A stretch of DNA of 64,000 nt, from NCBI GenBank assembly GCA_001899205.1, contig MKVL01000020.1, positions 62,001-126,000 on the forward strand. The letters are read 5' to 3'. This DNA is from Mesorhizobium sp. 65-26 (GTDB taxonomy: Bacteria; Pseudomonadota; Alphaproteobacteria; Rhizobiales; Rhizobiaceae). Under the pieces are notes generated by a model that was given only the letters and a program-made list of their open reading frames with translations, searched no databases and was not told the origin of the DNA. Positions 44,796-51,250 of this stretch are shown here, piece by piece (position 1 is the stretch's first letter; each line of letters begins with the position of its first letter). The translations under genes and the position numbers were made by a program.

Positions 44796-44808
44796 CTTAT
44801 AGCCATAG
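44796..44808. promoter_or_regulatory. Candidate LysR site, CTTATAGCCATAG
   Basis: This A/T-rich motif lies between the divergent LysR (start 44735) and GMC oxidoreductase (start 44908) genes and resembles the stretches at 29579-29592 and 42432-42445. It is proposed as a regulator box from position and similarity only. Confidence 0.3.
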
Positions 44809-44827
44809 CGATGTTCAATATTTCATG

Positions 44828-44850
44828 CACCCCGAGGGGGTGTGATTTTT
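44828..44850 (+). terminator. Terminator-like hairpin in the leader of the GMC oxidoreductase gene
   Basis: CACCCC and GGGGTG form a 6-bp stem with a 3-base loop, followed by TGATTTTT. It lies 58-80 bp before the ATG at 44908, downstream of the proposed LysR site, so it may attenuate transcription of the gene. A role as an operator dyad cannot be excluded. Confidence 0.4.
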
Positions 44851-44907
44851 CCCATTCTTCATTGCAGTGAGTGCGGTTCGGGCTAGCCCGGGCAGGGAAG
44901 GAGCGTC

Positions 44908-46509
44908 ATGCAGCCAGACTTCGTCGTGATAGGTGCGGGTTCCGCGGGATGCGTCGTCGCCGCGCGGCTGGCCGAGGCCGGCTACAGGATCTGCCTCCTC
45001 GAGGCCGGCGGCCGCGACTCGCATCCGTTCATTCACATCCCAGCCGGCGTCGGACACCTGCTTTACGATCCCCGCTACAACTGGATGTACGCCTCCGAGC
45101 CGGAGGAAGGCACCTATGGCCGGCCCATCCATACGCCGCGCGGCAAGGTGCTGGGCGGTTCGAGCTCGATCAACGGCATGCTCTATGTTCGCGGCAACCC
45201 GGCCGACTATGACGGCTGGGCGCAGCTCGGTTGCCGCGGCTGGAGCTACGACGAGGTGATGCCGCTGTTCCGGCGCGGCGAGACCTATGCCGGCGACGGC
45301 GATCCCCAGTACCGGGGCAGGACCGGGCCGCTCAAGGTCGAGGACTACCGTACCATCCTGCCGCTGACGCATCTGTTCGTGAAGGCGGCGCAGGAGGCGG
45401 GATTCGCCTACACGCCCGACCTCAATGGCGCGCGCCAGGAAGGTGTCGGTTACGCGCAGATGACGCGCCGTGGCCGGCTGCGAGGGTCGACCTTCCGCAC
45501 CTACCTCCAGGTCCCGGCGGCACGGCGCAATGTCGAGGTCATCCCCAATGCCGCGGCATCCGGCCTGATCATCGAAAACGGCCGGTGCGTCGGCGTGCGC
45601 TACCTTCAGGGCGGCCAGGCAAAGGAAGTAAGGGCATCGCGCGAGGTCATCCTGTCGGCGGGGCCGATAGGGTCGCCTCAGGTGCTGCAGCTTTCGGGCA
45701 TCGGCGACCCGGATCACCTGTCCTCCGTCGGCATCGCGCCCCGCCTCGGCCTGCCGGGCGTCGGCCGCAACCTTTCCGACCATCTCACCGTGCGACTGGT
45801 CTGCCGTCTACGCAACCTGACCACGATCAACGAACTGGCGCGCGGCTGGCGGCTTGCCCGCGAGGTGATGAAATTCGGCCTGACCGGCAAGGGCGCGCTG
45901 ACCTTCGGCGTTACCAGCGCGATGGTGTTCTGCCGCAGCCGGGAGGGGCTGGAGAGTCCCGACCTGCAACTGCTGTTTACGCCGGCGAGCTATGTGTTCG
46001 GCAAGGCGCTTGTGCTCGAGGACCAGCCGGGCATGACGGTGGCCGTCTGTCCGACCAGGCCGGGGAGCCGCGGCACGGTGCTGATCGACAGCGCCGATCC
46101 GACTGCGCGCCCGAAGATCCGCTATGGCTACGCCACCGACAGGGATGATCTTCGCGTCATGACCGCAGGGCTCGCCCATGCGCGCAGTATCTTCGCGGCG
46201 CCTGCTTTCTCGAACTACATCGTCGAGGAGACGCGGCCGGGAAACGCCGTCACCGACAATTCTCAGGTCGAGGAATTCGTCCGCCGCGAGGGATCCTCGC
46301 TCTATCATCCGGTCGGCACCTGCAAGATGGGCATCGACGATGCGGCCGTGGTCGATCCGCGCCTGAAGGTGCGTGGCATCGAAGGCTTGCGGGTCGCCGA
46401 TTCATCGATCATGCCGTACCTGACGACGGGCAACACCAACGCGCCCACGATCATGATCGGCGAGAAGGCCGCCGATCTCATCATCGAGGATGCACGCAAA
46501 GCAGCCTGA
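44908..46509 (+). CDS. GMC-family FAD-dependent oxidoreductase
   Basis: The 533-residue choline-dehydrogenase-like enzyme has 'FVVIGAGSAGCVVAARLAE' for FAD, signature 1 'GKVLGGSSSINGMLYVRGN' and signature 2 'GPIGSPQVLQLSGIGDPD'. The catalytic residues are His467 ('LYHPVGTCKMG') and Asn511 ('GNTNAPTIM'). It is clearly related to the GMC protein at 38258-39877 but not a close copy. An alcohol oxidase or dehydrogenase role in the catabolic island is likely. The stop codon lies inside the first unit of a 19-bp tandem repeat that fills the following intergenic region. Confidence 0.94.
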   Translation: MQPDFVVIGAGSAGCVVAARLAEAGYRICLLEAGGRDSHPFIHIPAGVGHLLYDPRYNWMYASEPEEGTYGRPIHTPRGKVLGGSSSINGMLYVRGNPADYDGWAQLGCRGWSYDEVMPLFRRGETYAGDGDPQYRGRTGPLKVEDYRTILPLTHLFVKAAQEAGFAYTPDLNGARQEGVGYAQMTRRGRLRGSTFRTYLQVPAARRNVEVIPNAAASGLIIENGRCVGVRYLQGGQAKEVRASREVILSAGPIGSPQVLQLSGIGDPDHLSSVGIAPRLGLPGVGRNLSDHLTVRLVCRLRNLTTINELARGWRLAREVMKFGLTGKGALTFGVTSAMVFCRSREGLESPDLQLLFTPASYVFGKALVLEDQPGMTVAVCPTRPGSRGTVLIDSADPTARPKIRYGYATDRDDLRVMTAGLAHARSIFAAPAFSNYIVEETRPGNAVTDNSQVEEFVRREGSSLYHPVGTCKMGIDDAAVVDPRLKVRGIEGLRVADSSIMPYLTTGNTNAPTIMIGEKAADLIIEDARKAA

Positions 46510-46656
46510 GGTACGCAGGGCGACCTGAGGCACGCGTGGCGACCTGAGGCACGCGTGGCGACCTGAGGCACGCGTGGCGACCTGAGGCACGCGTGGCGGC
46601 CTGAGGCACGCGTGGCGGCCTGAGGCACGCGTGGCGGCCTGAGGTACGCAGGGCGA
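46505..46656. repeat. Eight tandem copies of a 19-bp repeat
   Basis: Eight head-to-tail units start at 46505, 46524, 46543, 46562, 46581, 46600, 46619 and 46638, followed by a partial unit. The consensus is CCTGAGGCACGCGTGGCGA, with the 8-bp palindrome CACGCGTG in six inner units. The first and last units share the variant GGTACGCAGGGCGA, and units 5-7 end in G. The array begins within the stop region of the GMC gene and ends 20 bp before the stop of the convergent lyase gene. There are no spacers, so it is not CRISPR. Confidence 0.95.
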
Positions 46657-46675
46657 CCTGAAAGGCGGCGGAAGC

Positions 46676-47608
46676 CTATCCGACCGCTCTGCGCACCGCG
46701 CTCACCGGATGCAGCCGGGTGCGCGGGCCGGCACGCATCAGTTGGCCCGGCAGTGCCCGGCCGAGGTAGCGTTCCATCTCCCTGGCCACGCCGATCATAG
46801 CATCGAGATCGATCCCGGTCTCGATGCCGAGTTCGGAGAGCATGTAGACGAGATCCTCGGTGCAGATGTTGCCGGTGGCGCCCGCCGCGAAGGGGCAGCC
46901 ACCGAGGCCGGCCGCGGCCGATTCGTAGCTGTCGATGCCGAGCTTTAGCCCTGCCATGACGTTCACGAGCCCAAGCCCGCGCGTGTTGTGGAAATGCAGG
47001 GTCAGCCGCATCTCCGGGTGATCCTCGAACAGCTTTCCGCAGACTGTCTCGACATGGCGGGGCGAGGCCATGCCGGTGGTGTCGCCGAGCGTCAGCGAGC
47101 CTATGCCAAGCGAGTTCAGCCGGCCTGCGATCCCGCTCACCGTCGCGGCCGGCACGTCGCCCTCGAACGGGCAGCCGAAGGCGACGGCGATCGCCGCGCG
47201 CAACACCTTGCCGCTGTCGCGCGCGATCGCCGCGACGGGCTCGACCGCCGCGATCGCCTGGTCGATCGACATGTTGAGATTGGTGGCGCTGTGGCTCTCG
47301 GAGGCGGATATGAACACCACCATCTCGTCGACATCGGCCTCGACCGCGCGCATGGCGCCCTTGGCGTTGGGAACCAGCGCCGCGATGGTCGGGCCGAGGG
47401 TCTTGGCCGCGGCGACCACCTGCGCCGCGTCGGCGAGCTGCGGCACGGCGCGCGGCGAAACGAAGGATGTCGCCTCTATGCGCCGCAGTCCGGCCGCGGC
47501 GAAACCGGCGATGAACTCGATCTTGCGCTCCGTCGGCACGAACTGCTGTTCGGCCTGCAGGCCGTCACGCGTGCCGACCTCGGTGATGTCGACCCTGGAT
47601 GGATACAT
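46676..47608 (-). CDS. Hydroxymethylglutaryl-CoA lyase family protein
   Basis: The 310-residue TIM-barrel lyase contains 'DITEVGTRDGLQAEQQFVPT' with the catalytic Arg-Asp, 'LTLHFHNTRGLGL' with metal-binding His residues and the catalytic Cys238 in 'GLGGCPFAAGATGN'. The family cleaves 3-hydroxy-3-methyl-acyl-CoA esters to acetyl-CoA (or a homologue) plus a keto acid. Start 47608 is chosen from 'MYPSRVDITEVGTRDGLQ' and a GGGAG site; the frame is open further upstream. It is divergent from a class III CoA-transferase, a pairing that would make and cleave a hydroxyacyl-CoA (inference). Confidence 0.92.
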   Translation of the reverse strand: MYPSRVDITEVGTRDGLQAEQQFVPTERKIEFIAGFAAAGLRRIEATSFVSPRAVPQLADAAQVVAAAKTLGPTIAALVPNAKGAMRAVEADVDEMVVFISASESHSATNLNMSIDQAIAAVEPVAAIARDSGKVLRAAIAVAFGCPFEGDVPAATVSGIAGRLNSLGIGSLTLGDTTGMASPRHVETVCGKLFEDHPEMRLTLHFHNTRGLGLVNVMAGLKLGIDSYESAAAGLGGCPFAAGATGNICTEDLVYMLSELGIETGIDLDAMIGVAREMERYLGRALPGQLMRAGPRTRLHPVSAVRRAVG

Positions 47609-47802
47609 GCCGTCGCGCTCCCGTCTCGATATGGCGGCGCATTGTGCGGGGCAGCCGGCCGGCGTGTCCATCGCGGCGCGTTCTCGATCCGGAAGCAGCC
47701 AATTCGCGAAAGCTTTTTGCAATAGCCCAGTCACCAGATGCTATTTCCTCTGCGCCGCCGCCGTGCCGTATCACCGCGCCACGGCGTAAAGGGAGGAAGC
47801 TG

Positions 47803-48984
47803 GTGGCAGAGGCGTATGCTCGGGACAGGAAATGCCCGCTGGACGGGGTCCGGGTGTTGGACCTTTCCCGTCTGGTCGCCGGCAACATGCTGACCCATGT
47901 GCTGGCCGATCTCGGCGCCGACGTCATCAAGGTAGAGCCGCCCGAAGGCGATTCCCTGCGCGCCTGGAAACTCAACGGCATCTCGGTCCAGTGGAAGGTC
48001 TACGGCCGCAACAAGCGCAGCATCGTCATCGACCTCAAGAAGGACGAGGACCGCGACATCTTCCGCAAGCTGGTCGCGAGCTCGCACATACTGGTCGAGA
48101 ATTTCCGGCCCGGCGTCCTCGACCGGCTGGGCTTCGACATGGGCGAATTGCTCAAGCTCCAGCCCAAGCTCGTCGTTGCGCGCATCAGCGGCTGGGGCAA
48201 GACCGGCCCTTATCGCGACAAGCCCGGCTTCGGCACGCTGGTCGAGGCTGCTTCTGGCTTCGCTTTCAAGAACGGTTTCCCCGACCGCGAGCCGCTGCTG
48301 CCCAATCTCGGCCTGGCCGATTCCGTCGCCGGGCTCTATGGCGCGTCGGCCGTTCTGGTCGCGCTGCGCGAGGCCGAACTGGGCGCAGGCAAGGGCCAGG
48401 AAATCGACCTTTCCCTGCTTGAGCCGATCATCTCGATCCTCGGCGCCGACCAGGCAGTCCACAAGGCGACCGGCGCCGTGCCGACACGCACCGGCAACCG
48501 CACGGCGCTGTCGGCGCCGCGCAACATCTACTGCACCAGCGACGCCGGCTATGTCGCCCTGTCGGCCTCGACGCCGGAGATGGCGTACCGCCTGTTCCGC
48601 TCGATCGGCCGCGCCGAGCTCTGCGACGATCCGCGCTTCGTCACCAACGAAAAACGGGTCGAGAATGTCGAGGAGCTGGACGCCATCATCGGCGATTTCA
48701 TCGGCGGGCTAACGCTGGCTGAGAATCTGGCGCATTTCGACAAGGCCGAGGTCACGGTAGGACCGATCTATGACGCCGTCGCGCTGATGGAGGATGCCCA
48801 TGTCCGGGCGCGCGGCACCTTTGTCGAGATGGAGGACGCGGAGATGGGCACGCTGCCCATGCACGCGGTGGTCGGGCGCCTCAGCGCCACGCCGGGCGCG
48901 ATCCGGCGGCCGGCGCCGATGCTCGACGAGCACCGGTCGGAGCTTTTGGATGAACTCTATGCGGGGCAGGCATTGACCATGTAG
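47803..48984 (+). CDS. Class III CoA-transferase (CaiB/BaiF family), GTG start
   Basis: The enzyme has 393 residues from GTG 47803, which follows GGGAGGA by 5 bp; the longer frame to 47599 is outside the family's length and overlaps the lyase promoter. It has 'LDGVRVLDLSRLVAGNMLTH', 'DLGADVIKVEPPEGDSLRAW' and a likely catalytic Asp in 'LGLADSVAGLYGASAVL'. It is divergent from the HMG-CoA-lyase-like gene and 46 bp ahead of cassette B, so it may be expressed with that transporter. This suggests the imported compound, or a product of it, is handled as a CoA ester (inference). Confidence 0.9.
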   Translation: MAEAYARDRKCPLDGVRVLDLSRLVAGNMLTHVLADLGADVIKVEPPEGDSLRAWKLNGISVQWKVYGRNKRSIVIDLKKDEDRDIFRKLVASSHILVENFRPGVLDRLGFDMGELLKLQPKLVVARISGWGKTGPYRDKPGFGTLVEAASGFAFKNGFPDREPLLPNLGLADSVAGLYGASAVLVALREAELGAGKGQEIDLSLLEPIISILGADQAVHKATGAVPTRTGNRTALSAPRNIYCTSDAGYVALSASTPEMAYRLFRSIGRAELCDDPRFVTNEKRVENVEELDAIIGDFIGGLTLAENLAHFDKAEVTVGPIYDAVALMEDAHVRARGTFVEMEDAEMGTLPMHAVVGRLSATPGAIRRPAPMLDEHRSELLDELYAGQALTM

Positions 48985-49030
48985 TGCCGCATGGTTGGCC
49001 CGCCAAGGGTTCAGGGAGGAAATGAGGGAC

Positions 49031-50035
49031 ATGCAGACGGCAAGCAGTGGTAAGGCCGGCGATCGCCGGTCGGCGTATTTTTCGCAGGAACGCATCGTTC
49101 TTGCGATTGCCGTTGTCATGTTCGTCCTGTTCGGCCTGACGCTTCCGGGCTTCCTCGCTCCGGGCAACCTGCTGTCGCTGGTGCAGAGCGTTTCCATTCT
49201 CGGCATACTGGCCATCGGCATGGCGCTGACCATCATCGGCCGCGGCATCGATCTCGCCATCATTTCGACCATGGCGATGTCGGTCGCCTGGGTCATCTTC
49301 ATGCTCGGCGGTGGCACGCCTGTCTGGCAGGCGGTCCTGCTCGGCTACCTGTTCGTGGTGTGCATCGGCCTGGTCATCGGCTTCCTCGTCGCCTACGCGG
49401 AAATCCCGGCGATCTTCGCGACGCTGGCGATGACCACGGCGATCTACGGCTTCACCCGCGTCGCCTTCGTCGACGTCGACCTGCTGTTCATTCCCCAGAG
49501 CGCGTCCTGGACCCGCGAATTCGGCGCCGGCTATGTGTTCGGCATCCCGATCCCGGTGATCGCCTTCGCGATCGTCGCGCTTCTGGCGCATCTCTTCCTG
49601 CGCCATACCAAGCCAGGCGTGTTCATCCGCGCCATGGGTGACAATCCTCTGAAGGCGCGCATCGCCGGCATCCCGACCCGCCCGATGATGCTGCTGCAAT
49701 ATGTGATCTCGGCATCGATCGCCTTCTTCGCTGGCCTGGTGCTGGCCACCCTGGTCGGCACCATGAACACCCGCGTGGTCAACTCGACCATGGTCTACGA
49801 CGTCATCCTGGTCGTCGTGCTCGGCGGCATCGTGCTGAGCGGCGGCCGCGGCGGGATCTTCAACGTCATCGTCGGCACGCTTCTGATCGGCATCTTCCTG
49901 AACGGCATGACGATCATGAACGTGTCCTATTCGATCCAGAACCTGATCAAGGGGGTGATCCTGCTGGTCGCCATCATCATCGACACGGTTCTGAACCCGC
50001 GAGACGAACAGACATCGCAGCAGGGCGACATCTGA
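49031..50035 (+). CDS. CUT2-type ABC transporter permease (cassette B, first permease)
   Basis: The 334-residue RbsC-family inner-membrane permease has 'GMALTIIGRGIDLAIISTM' and 'VVLGGIVLSGGRGGIFNVIV'. It is paralogous to the cassette A permease at 9801-10820; both share 'GRGIDL', 'NPRDEQTSQ.GDI' at the C-terminus and the same gene order downstream. Start 49031 gives ~10 bp spacing from AGGGAGGA; the ATG at 49022 is only 1 bp from it, and a TTG at 48995 is also in frame. It would pair with the fused permease as a heterodimeric channel (inference). Confidence 0.92.
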   Translation: MQTASSGKAGDRRSAYFSQERIVLAIAVVMFVLFGLTLPGFLAPGNLLSLVQSVSILGILAIGMALTIIGRGIDLAIISTMAMSVAWVIFMLGGGTPVWQAVLLGYLFVVCIGLVIGFLVAYAEIPAIFATLAMTTAIYGFTRVAFVDVDLLFIPQSASWTREFGAGYVFGIPIPVIAFAIVALLAHLFLRHTKPGVFIRAMGDNPLKARIAGIPTRPMMLLQYVISASIAFFAGLVLATLVGTMNTRVVNSTMVYDVILVVVLGGIVLSGGRGGIFNVIVGTLLIGIFLNGMTIMNVSYSIQNLIKGVILLVAIIIDTVLNPRDEQTSQQGDI

Positions 50036-50064
50036 CGCTACCGACAAAAAAACGGAGGAGAAAA

Positions 50065-51087
50065 ATGAGGAAACTGATCAACATCATCGGCGGCGCGGCC
50101 ATCGCGCTCGGCATCGGCATGACCGCCGTCAAGGCGCAGGACGCCGGCTTCGACGACGGCATGTCGACGAAGTTCTACGAGAGCATGAAAGGCAAGAAGG
50201 TCGTGTTCGTGCCGATCTCGATCGGCATGGACATCGCCGCCGGCTTTGCCGCCGGCATGCAGCGCATGGCCGACCAGTACGGCTTCCAGCTGCAGATCCG
50301 CGACCCCAACTGGAACGTCGACCAGGGCGTGCAGGCGATCACCCAGATCATCAGCGAGAAGCCCGACCTCGTCGTGATCCAGAACGTCGACATGCAGGCC
50401 TATGCCCGCGTCATCAAGCAGGCGATGGAAGCCGGCGTGCGCGTGCTGCAGGTCAACGTCAAGGCGACCAGCAACTCGACCGCCCATGTCGGCATCGACT
50501 GGTACAAGAACGCCGAGACGAACGCGCTCAAGCTGGTCGAGAAATGCAGCCCCAAGAATGGCGGCAACGGCAAGATCGCCGCGCTCGAGGGCACGCCCAA
50601 CAACCCAACCAACTTCATCGGCATGAAGGCCTTCAACGACGTCATGGCGGCGCATCCCGAGATGACCGTGGTGTCCGACCAGGCCGCCGACTGGGACGCC
50701 AGCAAGGCCCATTCCGTGGTCTCGACCGTGGTGCGCCAGTCGCCTGACCTGTGCGGCTATTTCGGCCTCTGGGATGGCCAGGATTCCGGCATGGCCGCGG
50801 CCATCCGGGAAGCCGGGCTGACCGGCAAGGTCTTCGTCGTGTCGCAGGGCGCCGGCGAAAAGGCGGCTTGCGAGAAGATCGCCGACGGCAGCTACGACTT
50901 CTACGTCTCCTACAACATCCGCGAACTGTCGAAGCACATCAACGACGCCATCGCCGTCATCCTGCAGCGTCCGGCGGACGAGACGCTGCAGCCGTTCGCG
51001 ATCTACCTGACGACCCAGAACCTGACCAAGGACACGCTGACCCCGAGTTCCTGCTGGACGCTCGACGAGATCAAGCGCGGTTACTGA
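50065..51087 (+). CDS. CUT2-type periplasmic substrate-binding protein (cassette B)
   Basis: The 340-residue protein has a Sec signal peptide (cleavage likely after 'AVKAQ', residue ~25). The type I binding fold shows 'ISEKPDLVVIQNVDMQAYA' and 'SPDLCGYFGLWDGQDSGMAA'. It ends in 'SSCWTLDEIKRGY', matching the C-terminus of the cassette A protein. It starts after CGGAGGAGAAAA. It delivers the ligand to the cassette B permeases. Enough differences from the cassette A protein are visible that the two may bind different ligands. A strong hairpin follows the gene. Confidence 0.92.
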   Translation: MRKLINIIGGAAIALGIGMTAVKAQDAGFDDGMSTKFYESMKGKKVVFVPISIGMDIAAGFAAGMQRMADQYGFQLQIRDPNWNVDQGVQAITQIISEKPDLVVIQNVDMQAYARVIKQAMEAGVRVLQVNVKATSNSTAHVGIDWYKNAETNALKLVEKCSPKNGGNGKIAALEGTPNNPTNFIGMKAFNDVMAAHPEMTVVSDQAADWDASKAHSVVSTVVRQSPDLCGYFGLWDGQDSGMAAAIREAGLTGKVFVVSQGAGEKAACEKIADGSYDFYVSYNIRELSKHINDAIAVILQRPADETLQPFAIYLTTQNLTKDTLTPSSCWTLDEIKRGY

Positions 51088-51094
51088 TCCCCAT

Positions 51095-51118
51095 GGAGCG
51101 CCCGGCGACGGGCGCTCC
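51095..51118. promoter_or_regulatory. Perfect 9-bp stem hairpin after the binding-protein gene
   Basis: GGAGCGCCC and GGGCGCTCC form a 9-bp stem with the loop GGCGAC, 8 bp after the binding-protein stop and in the 163-bp gap before the fused permease. There is no T-run. It could stabilise the upstream mRNA so that binding protein is made in excess, as seen in other importer operons (inference). Confidence 0.5.
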
Positions 51119-51250
51119 ACCTTCCGCAGGCCAGGGCAGTTCCTGCAAGGGCGCGACGGTTTAGCGTTTGGAATTGCGCATAGACAAGAGATGAAGCGTT
51201 GAGGCGATCCTGCGTTCGCCGGAATTGCTCCATGACTTCAGGGACGTGAG

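Noticed and set aside
46305-46628. Minus-strand frame encoding repeats of Arg-Ala-Ser-Gly-Arg-His-type sequence
   Set aside because: It is translation of the 19-bp DNA repeat. Since 19 is not a multiple of 3, the peptide repeat changes frame each unit, and there is no ribosome-binding site.
46505-46656. CRISPR array
   Set aside because: Units are directly adjacent without unique spacers, and no cas genes are present.
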